DNA of 32,619 bases from Anaerolineae bacterium (GTDB lineage: Bacteria; Chloroflexota; Anaerolineae; Aggregatilineales; J027): positions 1 through 32,619 of the forward strand of contig JAJTXY010000041.1 in assembly GCA_021463865.1 (NCBI GenBank), given 5' to 3'. The position numbers were made by a program, and so were the translations under genes. Within the stretch, counting starts at the first letter, position 1. Each line of letters opens with the position of its first letter. The notes under the pieces are model-generated. The model saw only the letters and a list, made by a program, of their open reading frames with translations, did no database searches and was not told the DNA's origin. Shown piece after piece: positions 9,430 through 16,522 of this stretch.

Positions 9430-10496
9430 CAAATGATAGGCGCGGCTACCCCTGCCTTGCGGGATGGGGAGGAAGCGCCATGCTCCTTTCGGATTCTCCA
9501 ACTGGCAGTGATTAAAATAGTGCAATCCTCTGGTTGGGCGTTTTGACAAAGACGCTTACCTGAATCCATGTCGTGGAGACTCATACGACCCTTGCTTGAG
9601 CCGCCCACGTAACACAGACCGTACTTGGGATGTTTGACCCATGCCCCGCGTTTAATGCCCATACTGAGCGTGCCGCCATAGGGCCGACGTTCGCCGCCTT
9701 TGGCATATTGCAGGGCGTGAAGTTGGCGGCGGTGGAAACGCAGCCGAACGAGATAGAGCATGGCGGTGTTATCCACTTCGACATGACCGCCGACAAACCA
9801 ATTGGCTAAAATCCAACTGTCTACACAATGGGCTTCAAACTTGTCTGACATTTTGTTTTTGCTTTTAATCAAACCAAGTTCGCCGCGCATGGTATAGGTA
9901 TCGAAACCTGATTTTGTCCAGACTTCGCCGAGTTTCCGCAGTTCTTGGTAGAACCAATGTTTGCCGACTTCGAGAGGGCTAAAACGCTTGTTCCACTGGC
10001 GTTTGCCCTGCTTAGTCACAGCAGCAATGTCCTCTACAACAATGGCTTGAACTGGGTAGTAGCGGGCCAGCCAAGTACACAGGCGCAGTTTCCAGCCCCA
10101 TCGGGCACGAGTGGAGGGTGGGAGACGGGTCTTGCCTTGATGACGATTCTGGCGACACTTACGATAACGGGTCTTGCGATAACGTCGTCCACGTCGCATC
10201 ATGGTACTTGTCTCTTCAGCCTCTTTCACCCATGTCACCGCATCGGCTTGGATATTGAGGTAAGTATGCGAGGCTGATTTAACCGTGTAGGCTTCCTTTT
10301 TGGAGCCGGGGTCAATGCCAACGGCAATCGGTTGGATATAGCCATCTTCACGGTCAAGCAGTTGGATATAGAATAAACCTCTGTCAAAGCGCCGCACCGC
10401 ACGGCCCTTAGCAATGAGCTTATTGGCTCGCTTATGGGTCGTGGGCATCAAGGGTTTGCCCGTCCTGCCGACCACTGGTACAAACTTTTGAGACAT
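9429..10496 (-). CDS. isrB: IsrB RNA-guided nickase (HNH-less IscB relative)
   Basis: A 355-residue RRXRR-family protein. It has the N-terminal PLMP motif (15-18), then RuvC-I GIDPGSKKEAY with Asp62, an arginine-rich bridge helix RRGRRYRKTRYRKC (101-114), RuvC-II AIVVEDI with Glu155, and RuvC-III AHCVDSW with Asp226. Only about 65 residues separate RuvC-II and III, with none of the HNH residues that IscB carries there, so this is IsrB. The RuvC triad is intact. Known IsrB proteins nick the non-target DNA strand guided by an omega RNA encoded just upstream; matching RNA signals are present here. AGGA lies seven to eight bases before the ATG. The last about 25 residues are encoded by the element's right-end hairpin, and the stop TGA overlaps the permease start codon. 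Confidence 0.9.
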   Translation of the reverse strand: MSQKFVPVVGRTGKPLMPTTHKRANKLIAKGRAVRRFDRGLFYIQLLDREDGYIQPIAVGIDPGSKKEAYTVKSASHTYLNIQADAVTWVKEAEETSTMMRRGRRYRKTRYRKCRQNRHQGKTRLPPSTRARWGWKLRLCTWLARYYPVQAIVVEDIAAVTKQGKRQWNKRFSPLEVGKHWFYQELRKLGEVWTKSGFDTYTMRGELGLIKSKNKMSDKFEAHCVDSWILANWFVGGHVEVDNTAMLYLVRLRFHRRQLHALQYAKGGERRPYGGTLSMGIKRGAWVKHPKYGLCYVGGSSKGRMSLHDMDSGKRLCQNAQPEDCTILITASWRIRKEHGASSPSRKAGVAAPII

Positions 10497-10719
10497 AGAC
10501 CATTCCTTTGCAGTATTTAACGTCTCTACAGACTATGCAACTGATCCCTTCGCCACTGACCGTGACAGGGAAGACAGACTAGGGAGGCATCCGCCATGTG
10601 TCTTGGGCTACCACGCCCGACGGCTAGTTAAAAGCTGGCTAGTCAACACTTGCGTTGTGGGTTGCAGATTGGTCTTCGCTTCCTCACAAGCCGCCGCCTT
10701 TAGGCGTGGGGTTGTTGAC
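9433..10719 (-). mobile_element. IsrB/omega RNA insertion (IS200/IS605-like, no TnpA)
   Basis: A compact unit of about 1.29 kb made of an omega RNA region and an isrB gene, with no TnpA transposase, so it would depend on one supplied in trans. It is inserted between the binding-protein gene and the first permease gene of one ABC operon. The ends are estimates: the 5' edge is set where GTCAACAACCCC begins (minus strand, 10719) and the 3' edge just after the GC-rich hairpin and a short tail. The bases after the 3' edge read TTGA, which agrees with the NTGA-type motif I recall for a characterised IsrB. Exact borders need an empty-site comparison. Confidence 0.7.
9439..9474 (-). other. right-end hairpin of the IsrB element
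   Basis: On the minus strand TCCTCCCC is followed by a short GC-rich spacer and AGGGGTAGCC, giving an imperfect CCCC/GGGG subterminal hairpin like those at IS200/IS605-type ends. It lies inside the isrB reading frame and ends about six bases before the permease start. Confidence 0.5.
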
Positions 10720-10735
10720 TAAGTAGGTCTCCATC
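10500..10735 (-). ncRNA. candidate omega RNA with 5' guide region
   Basis: The noncoding stretch immediately 5' of isrB has omega RNA hallmarks. Read on the minus strand it begins GTCAACAACCCC, then has the stem ACGCC-TAAA-GGCGG (about 10696-10710), further complementary blocks, the motif GCGGATGCC (10586-10594) that matches the GCGGAUGCC I remember from the OgeuIscB omega RNA, and ends just before the isrB ribosome site. In this family the guide is the host sequence flanking the element at this end, here the bases 5' of 10719 on the minus strand (GGAGACCTACTTA side). Length of about 220 bases plus guide fits. Exact 5' end and secondary structure are not determined. Confidence 0.72.
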
Positions 10736-10821
10736 AATTTTAAAATAATAGTTCAGCGAATTTAATAACATGGGCGGTGGGAAATAGGCACTTTGCGACC
10801 ACCCCCACGTTTATGAAATCA

Positions 10822-10854
10822 CTGGCAATTCCCCCGGCAAGGAAGAACTGCCAG
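10822..10854 (-). other. intercistronic hairpin after binding-protein gene
   Basis: CTGGCAATTC and GAACTGCCAG form a nine-pair stem with one mismatch, 39 bases beyond the binding-protein stop codon. Such stems commonly protect the binding-protein message and limit read-through to the permeases. There is no U tract. The remaining DNA from 10733 to 10821 shows nothing else. Confidence 0.6.
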
Positions 10855-10892
10855 CGAATCAAACAACGTCTTAGGCCAGAAGCCGAAACCCG

Positions 10893-12203
10893 TTAGTTCT
10901 GGGCTTCTGCTAACTGCTCATCAATATCTTCTTGGATACGTGCGATGGCATCATCAAGGCTCAATTCACCCGTGATCGCCTGTGTCAAGCGGTCACGAAT
11001 GGCATTAAATAGTACCGAGTTATAGCGATAGGCCTGCAAATCAAAGGCCAGCGGCTGAATCTTTGGAACCTGAGCCGTCCACATTTCGAGAGCCGCCTTC
11101 GCTACATCAAGGTCAGTCTCGAACTCGACGCCAGTGCTGGCAATCCCGATATGGGCCGGGACAAACAAGGTACGGGCATGGAATTCGCGCAGGACTTCTT
11201 CGCTGGCGAGGTATTCCATAACACGGGCTACTTCTTCGGGGTGTTCGGTGGTGTTGATAGCTACCGTCGCCGCGCCACCGGGCATCCCTGTGCAGCCGCC
11301 GGGGCCACAGGGATTGGGGACAACTTCCCACGTAAAGGCATCACCAATCGTGTTGGCAAACTGCGGAACCTGCCAGCTACCAGACATATAGAAGACCACT
11401 TGGGCATTGGCAAATTCTTCGTTAGGTGCAGCATAACCTGTCGCGCCTGCCCACACGTCGTACAGCATCGTGCCGTCTTGGTTCCAGCCAACGAACAACT
11501 CCGCCATCTGACGGAAGCCTTCATCTTCTAGCAGGGCAGGGTAGCCTTCTTCATCAAAGAAGGTCGCACCGAGGCTGACCGCCGGACCAGCGAAGCGATG
11601 ACCACTGCGATCCATTGCCATCGCGGTGACGCCGGGGCCAACCGCTTCGGCCACTTGGCGGGCGGCTTCGGCCCATTGTTCCCAAGTGACTTCATCAGAG
11701 GTGTCACTGGGGACTTCTACACCCGCCTGTTCAAACAGGGTACGGTTGATGTACGGGCCAGTGATGGTCAGTTGGTTTTGAATCCCATAGATGCCTTCGG
11801 TGTCGCCTTCAGGACGCAGCCATGCCAGATAGGGGCCAAAGTTCTCTTCCCAATAGGCCGGGTCACTAAGGTAGGGGCGCAAATCCAGATAGTATTGCGA
11901 CAGACCACCAAGATTGGTCACACGCGCAATGTCGGGGCCTTCGCCAGCTTCCAACTGGACGGGCAGGTTTTCTTGAATACCAGCGGCATACGGTACGGTA
12001 TCAATCACCACCTTGATGTCGGGGTTTTCGGCTTCAAAACGATCCAGCAGGTCACGCAGGACAGTGCCTTCAATCCCGTCATCATACCAAGTGATACGCA
12101 GTTCAACCGGGTCTTGGGCCTTTGCCTCTCCAGAACTTGCGATAATCGGCAAAACCAATGCAACTAACAAGACTAGCACAAAAATATTTCTCAATTTTTT
12201 CAT
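10893..12203 (-). CDS. sugar ABC transporter substrate-binding protein
   Basis: A 436-residue family 1 (MalE/UgpB-like) extracellular solute-binding protein that captures the imported sugar outside the membrane. A signal peptide is clear: MKKLRN, a hydrophobic stretch to about residue 22, and a likely signal peptidase I site near AKA-Q (about 29-30). There is no lipobox cysteine, so it is not an obvious lipoprotein. The motifs GPDIARVTNLGGLSQY and the hinge-type C-terminal helices fit the family. AGGAG lies nine bases upstream of the ATG. It follows the isomerase gene after 149 bases and precedes the permeases, which are now separated from it by the IsrB element. Ligand cannot be read from the sequence. 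Confidence 0.93.
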   Translation of the reverse strand: MKKLRNIFVLVLLVALVLPIIASSGEAKAQDPVELRITWYDDGIEGTVLRDLLDRFEAENPDIKVVIDTVPYAAGIQENLPVQLEAGEGPDIARVTNLGGLSQYYLDLRPYLSDPAYWEENFGPYLAWLRPEGDTEGIYGIQNQLTITGPYINRTLFEQAGVEVPSDTSDEVTWEQWAEAARQVAEAVGPGVTAMAMDRSGHRFAGPAVSLGATFFDEEGYPALLEDEGFRQMAELFVGWNQDGTMLYDVWAGATGYAAPNEEFANAQVVFYMSGSWQVPQFANTIGDAFTWEVVPNPCGPGGCTGMPGGAATVAINTTEHPEEVARVMEYLASEEVLREFHARTLFVPAHIGIASTGVEFETDLDVAKAALEMWTAQVPKIQPLAFDLQAYRYNSVLFNAIRDRLTQAITGELSLDDAIARIQEDIDEQLAEAQN

Positions 12204-12352
12204 GACCTTATGCTCCTTATTTCCAGCTCTTGTGCCTTTTCAGGCGCGTTCTTATGGAAGTAAACGGAATGCTTCGTTTTATGGATGTCTCCCGTACTCC
12301 TTTCTTTGATGCTGAAACTCTCCAAAACACTAGCTCTAAAATTCAGAGGGAT

Positions 12353-13216
12353 TTATCGTTGTCTTAGGGGTGGCGCGGCTTCGGTGTATTGCAGGTCGGC
12401 CAACAGCTTCCGCAGCGCATTCACCGCATAAGTCATGCCGCCTGCCTTGCTCAATTCGCCCTGACCATCTACCCAGAAGGGGTGGGGTTCTACCGCGAGA
12501 AATCCTTGAAATTCGGCGGCATACAGCGCCTGCAAGAGTTCGGAAATCTGGGCATCTCCCTCGCCCGCCGCCCGCCGTGTATGGTCGGCTGACCGAGCAT
12601 CCTTGATATGGGCAGTGCCAACGAATGGCCCCAACTTGGCCCAGCCATTGGTGGTGGGGTCAGACACGCCGCTTTGCACAAAATTGGCCCCATCCCATGC
12701 GAACCGTAAATGAGGGCTATTGATGGTGCTGAGAATGGCATAACATCGCTCGATAGTGTCACCGACGAGGCCCTCATCATTTTCGAGCATCAGCACCATA
12801 CCCGCTTTTTCGGCTTGGCTCGTCATATAACTTAGGCATGAAGTAGCTGCGTCCAAATAGGTATCTTTGTCGGCCCCTTCTGGGGGATAAAACGAAAAGA
12901 TGCGGATATTTTGGGTGCCGAGTTTCTCCGCCACGACAAACATGCGTTGGAGGACTTGAAGCTCGGTTTCAAATGAATTTTTGATCGGGGTCTTTCCAAC
13001 GGGGCTGCCAATGCCACTGACCGCAATCCCATACTCTTGACAGGTGCGGGAAACGAGGGCAATTTCTTGGTCATCCAAATCTTTGACATTTTTTCCCCAC
13101 GCACTGCGAAATTCGAGGAAATAAACGTTCAAGTCTTGGAGAAGCTGAAGCTGCCGAGACAAGTCTTGGTCAATTTCATCTCCAAATGCACTTAACCGAA
13201 ACTGCATTGAAGACAT
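12353..13216 (-). CDS. sugar phosphate isomerase/epimerase (TIM barrel)
   Basis: A 287-residue protein of the xylose-isomerase-like TIM-barrel superfamily (AP endonuclease 2 fold; includes IolE, IolI and sugar epimerases). Metal-binding residues appear in MLENDEG (Glu and Asp near 143-146), FAWDGANF, GTAHIKDAR (His) and the late glutamate in FLAVEPHPF. AGGGGA nine bases before the ATG supports the chosen start. It is preceded by a LacI-type operator at 13253-13266 and is probably the first gene of the ABC transporter operon, so its product should process the imported sugar or its oxidised form. Isomerase, epimerase or dehydratase activity cannot be separated by eye. Confidence 0.87.
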   Translation of the reverse strand: MSSMQFRLSAFGDEIDQDLSRQLQLLQDLNVYFLEFRSAWGKNVKDLDDQEIALVSRTCQEYGIAVSGIGSPVGKTPIKNSFETELQVLQRMFVVAEKLGTQNIRIFSFYPPEGADKDTYLDAATSCLSYMTSQAEKAGMVLMLENDEGLVGDTIERCYAILSTINSPHLRFAWDGANFVQSGVSDPTTNGWAKLGPFVGTAHIKDARSADHTRRAAGEGDAQISELLQALYAAEFQGFLAVEPHPFWVDGQGELSKAGGMTYAVNALRKLLADLQYTEAAPPLRQR

Positions 13217-13252
13217 TTATAATATTCCCCTAAAAACTAGCCTAGCCTGTAA

Positions 13253-13266
13253 TGTAATCCTTTACA
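13253..13266. promoter_or_regulatory. LacI-type operator upstream of isomerase/ABC operon
   Basis: TGTAATCCTTTACA differs at one central base from the TGTAATCGTTTACA found at 6238 and 14414. It lies 37 bases upstream of the isomerase start, downstream of the lacI stop codon, where it can repress the isomerase and transporter genes. The loss of the central CG may weaken binding. Confidence 0.72.
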
Positions 13267-13359
13267 GTAAAAAACCGAATTGGCAAATTACTGGTACGCC
13301 TAAAATTTTGTCATATTGTAACTTAGATTCAATTCCTCTGCGAAATTTTATTCAAACGT

Positions 13360-14385
13360 TTAACTACTAGGGGCAGCACACGACTCCCGAACCATCAATT
13401 CAACGTCCAGCACAAGGGTGGCGCCATAACTCAAACGCTCATGCCGGATTTGTTTTAAGAGAAATTCCATTGCCAAACGGCCTTCGTCCCGAGCCGGAAT
13501 ATGTACCGTCGTAAGTGGGGGGTCAACATACCGTGATGATAAAATATCATCACACCCGGTCACGGAAAGATCAGCAGGAATATTTAAACCCCGTTCCCGA
13601 CAAACGGCATACACTTGCAGGGCTACTTCATCGTTAAAGGCGACAATGGCAGTCGGCGGCACTTCAAGGTCAAGCAGGGCATGGATTACATCCCGCCAGT
13701 CAAAATTCACATGAGTCGCGCGGTGAACCTCTCTGATAAGCGTAGGATCAGGGCGAAGCCGGAAGTCGGCAAAGGCTTTTTCAAAACCTTCCTGTCGCAT
13801 CCGGGCCGGATAATAATAAGGGGCGTCCAGATTCAGCAAGGCAATTCGCCGATGTCCCAATGACAACAGATAATGGGTAGTCTGGTAGGCCGTACTGACA
13901 TGATCGAACAAAATGCAGGGGGTTTTCGTTTGCTCTAGCCGATAATTGCATAATACTAAGGGCAGACCCCCCTGAGCCAATTTTGAGACCTCTTCGGGGG
14001 CGGCACGCGGCGAAATATACAGCAGGCCATCTACCATTCTTTGCTGAGTCAGCAATCGTGTATAGCCTTTTTCGCGCTCGGTATCGCCACGAGTGCTGCA
14101 CATCAAAAGCGTATAGCCCTCTTCGATTGCCGCATCCTCAATCGCCTCAATCATTTGGTTAATCACCGAGTCAGCAATGGTCGGAATCACCACCGCAATC
14201 GTGCCCGTTTGATTGGTACGCAGCCTTCGCGCTGAAAGATTGACTTTGTAGTCCAGTTTTAGGATGGCATCCAAGACGCGCTGCCGAGCCTCATTGCTCA
14301 CCAAATCGTGATTGTTTAGTACGCGCGAAACGGTTGCCGTTGAAACCTCGGCTAATCGGGCGACATCCTCAATCGTAACAGGCAT
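13360..14385 (-). CDS. LacI family transcriptional regulator
   Basis: A 341-residue sugar-responsive repressor. The N-terminal helix-turn-helix TIEDVARLAEVSTATVSRVL, the hinge helix LSARRLRTNQ (about 51-60) and a periplasmic-binding-protein-like effector domain (61-335) are all typical, as is the length. It is divergent from the Gfo/Idh gene with the operator TGTAATCGTTTACA between them, so autoregulation is likely. The same operator at 6238 and 13253 indicates that it controls the aldolase/GH31 operon, the MDR dehydrogenase and the isomerase/ABC operon. The inducing sugar is unknown. Confidence 0.95.
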   Translation of the reverse strand: MPVTIEDVARLAEVSTATVSRVLNNHDLVSNEARQRVLDAILKLDYKVNLSARRLRTNQTGTIAVVIPTIADSVINQMIEAIEDAAIEEGYTLLMCSTRGDTEREKGYTRLLTQQRMVDGLLYISPRAAPEEVSKLAQGGLPLVLCNYRLEQTKTPCILFDHVSTAYQTTHYLLSLGHRRIALLNLDAPYYYPARMRQEGFEKAFADFRLRPDPTLIREVHRATHVNFDWRDVIHALLDLEVPPTAIVAFNDEVALQVYAVCRERGLNIPADLSVTGCDDILSSRYVDPPLTTVHIPARDEGRLAMEFLLKQIRHERLSYGATLVLDVELMVRESCAAPSS

Positions 14386-14408
14386 CTAAATCTCGTTTGC
14401 AATCGTGT

Positions 14409-14427
14409 TATACTGTAATCGTTTACA
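14409..14427. promoter_or_regulatory. promoter -10 box with overlapping LacI operator
   Basis: A perfect TATACT (14409-14414) shares its last T with the operator TGTAATCGTTTACA (14414-14427). This places the operator over the likely transcription start of the Gfo/Idh gene, an arrangement suited to repression, and close to the lacI start at 14385 for autoregulation. The -35 element is weak. Confidence 0.75.
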
Positions 14428-14468
14428 TTAAAACACAAGACATTTGTTTTTGCAAGTGAGGTCAATTT

Positions 14469-15557
14469 ATGAAAACATTGCGTGTCGCCCTCTTGGGCAC
14501 CGGGGATATTGTCCGCCACCACATTGAGGCGCTGAGATCTGCACCACAAGCCATTGAAATCGTCGCTGCCGTAAATCCAGAGTTGGACAAAGCCCAAGCG
14601 TTCTGCCAAACCCATGCCATCCCACACGCCTATGACAGCACCCCCACCATGTTAGAGGCCATTCAGCCAGACATCGTACATATCTGCACTCCGCCCGGCA
14701 CCCATTATGAGTTGATTATTCCCTGTCTCGAAGCAGGTGCATGGGTAGTCTGCGAAAAGCCCCTGTGTGCGTCGCTGGCCCAAATGCAAGGGATTGATGA
14801 GGCTGAACGCCGCACCGGAAAATATGTCAGCACCATCTTTCAATGGCGTTTTGGGTCTGGCGCTCAACATTTGAAAAATCTGATTACTGCCGGAAATCTG
14901 GGCAAATTTTTGGTGGGGACGTGCCAAACCCTGTGGTATCGAGATTTCACCTACTATCAAACCCCTTGGCGTGGCAAATGGGCCACCGATATTGGCGGCA
15001 CCAGCACGATACACGGCATCCATCTGACCGATCTATTTTTGTGGCTGATGGCGGGCCAAACCGAATGGCAGGAAGTGATGGCGATGATTGGCACATTAGA
15101 TCGGCCCGTTGAATCAGAAGATGTGGCAATGGCAATGGTTCGGTTCGATAATGGGGCGGTGGGCAGCATCACCAATAGCGCAATCTCCCCGCGCCAAGAA
15201 AGCCACCTGCGCCTTGATTTCCAAAAGGTCACAGCCGAGGTCAAAGCCCTATATTATGCAACTAATGAGCATTGGCTCTATACCCTACCCGATCACTCGC
15301 CCGACCAAGCCGCCTTTGAGCAGTGGCGTACTATTCAGGGCAACCACACCGGCAATCACGTCGCGCAAGTGGCCGCTTTCCTCACCAGCATGGAACGCAA
15401 CGAACGCCCTCCGGTCAGTGGCGTAGAAGCCCGACGCATTATCGAATTTCTCGCCAGTCTCTATAAATCCGCCATTACCAAACAACCCGTCATGCGCGGT
15501 TCAATTGGGCCAGACGATCCCTTTTATTATGCCATGAACGGGCAACCCGTGAATTAA
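14469..15557 (+). CDS. Gfo/Idh/MocA family oxidoreductase
   Basis: A 362-residue NAD(P)-dependent sugar or cyclitol dehydrogenase. The Rossmann motif VALLGTGDIVRHH starts at residue 6, the family signature CEKPL (95-99) carries the catalytic lysine, and the GIHLTDL segment (183-189, His185) belongs to the C-terminal active-site domain. GAGG lies seven bases before the ATG. It is driven by its own LacI-controlled promoter and converges on the esterase gene, overlapping it by four bases at the 3' ends. It should oxidise a hydroxyl of the imported sugar or reduce a keto intermediate; the substrate is not determinable. Confidence 0.93.
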   Translation: MKTLRVALLGTGDIVRHHIEALRSAPQAIEIVAAVNPELDKAQAFCQTHAIPHAYDSTPTMLEAIQPDIVHICTPPGTHYELIIPCLEAGAWVVCEKPLCASLAQMQGIDEAERRTGKYVSTIFQWRFGSGAQHLKNLITAGNLGKFLVGTCQTLWYRDFTYYQTPWRGKWATDIGGTSTIHGIHLTDLFLWLMAGQTEWQEVMAMIGTLDRPVESEDVAMAMVRFDNGAVGSITNSAISPRQESHLRLDFQKVTAEVKALYYATNEHWLYTLPDHSPDQAAFEQWRTIQGNHTGNHVAQVAAFLTSMERNERPPVSGVEARRIIEFLASLYKSAITKQPVMRGSIGPDDPFYYAMNGQPVN

Positions 15558-16522
15558 AGGTGTTGGCGGAATCCGGCCAGCATCGCCGCTGCCATGTCGG
15601 GGGTATATTGGTGGGCGACTCCCGCATACAGGCGCAAATCTAGGCGGTCAGGGCCATCGTAAAACCTATAAACCTGTCGGGCAAACTCATGAATTTTTCG
15701 CACCCCTGCCAGTGGGGAAAGGGGGTCACTGTCGCCAATCAGGATGATTTGCGCACGCGGGGCCGCCAGCGCCACTAAAATTTCCATATCGAGGCCGGAC
15801 GCGAGAATACCGGGGACGTAATAATAAATCCCGTGCAGGCTAAAATCCCCTTGCGCCGCATAATCTTGATAGCGGGTCATCTGGGCCACCGGAATCACCA
15901 CCTGAATGCGTTCATCCAACGCCGCCAACCACGTCGCCCGTGATCCGCCTAGGCTCATGCCTGTCGTGCCAATGCGCGTGGCATCCACGTCCTGCCGACT
16001 TGCCAGATAGTTGAGGGTCAATACATCATCACGCACCATCATGCCCCACAGCGTCCGGCCTTCCCAAAGGAATTTTTTGAATAGGGAAAGCTCTGTCGCC
16101 GCCCCTTCTTCACGATTTCCTGCTGGGCCTTGCCAGCGCCGTTCACCAAAGGCATAGGCATCCGTCCCCATGACCACATAGCCCTGCTTGACCAATTCGA
16201 CGCCAAGCGGGGGTACGGTCACGCGGTCTAGGAGCATCTCGTCTTTACCCAAAAAATATTTATTGCCATGATAATGCTGATACAGCACCGCCGGGGCAGG
16301 GGCCTCGAGCGGGTCTGGCACAAGGGTATAGCCATAAATCGTATCCCCGACGCCATTCTCAAATTCAAATTTTTCGACCCGATAACCCTCACGCTGAAGA
16401 GTCATGGTGATGGTGGGGTGTGGGGTAAAGCGAGGCGGCAAATCGCCCAACATCGCCCATAACCGTGCGCGAAGTTCGGGGCGCTGAGTTTCCCATGCCG
16501 CCAATGTTTCGGGTAGATTCAT
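15554..16522 (-). CDS. alpha/beta hydrolase, acetyl-esterase-like
   Basis: A 322-residue alpha/beta hydrolase resembling the acetyl xylan esterase and dienelactone hydrolase group. The triad is visible: Ser190 in GMSLGG, Asp266 in IGDSDPLSP and His304 in GVAHQYT; an oxyanion-side motif YQHYHGNKY is near residue 81. No signal peptide, so it would act on imported, acylated sugars or glycosides in the cytoplasm. Its ATG overlaps the stop codon of the 890-residue gene by four bases (ATGA), which indicates translational coupling. It is the last gene of the five-gene operon. Confidence 0.85.
   Translation of the reverse strand: MNLPETLAAWETQRPELRARLWAMLGDLPPRFTPHPTITMTLQREGYRVEKFEFENGVGDTIYGYTLVPDPLEAPAPAVLYQHYHGNKYFLGKDEMLLDRVTVPPLGVELVKQGYVVMGTDAYAFGERRWQGPAGNREEGAATELSLFKKFLWEGRTLWGMMVRDDVLTLNYLASRQDVDATRIGTTGMSLGGSRATWLAALDERIQVVIPVAQMTRYQDYAAQGDFSLHGIYYYVPGILASGLDMEILVALAAPRAQIILIGDSDPLSPLAGVRKIHEFARQVYRFYDGPDRLDLRLYAGVAHQYTPDMAAAMLAGFRQHL

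Noticed and set aside
9430-9549. N-terminal extension of the first permease to 9549
   Set aside because: These codons fall inside the IsrB right end, overlap isrB in another frame and encode no membrane or permease-like sequence.
10597-10720. CRISPR-like repeat or tRNA in the noncoding region upstream of isrB
   Set aside because: No spaced repeats and no cloverleaf or T-loop; the GC-rich stems fit an omega RNA better.
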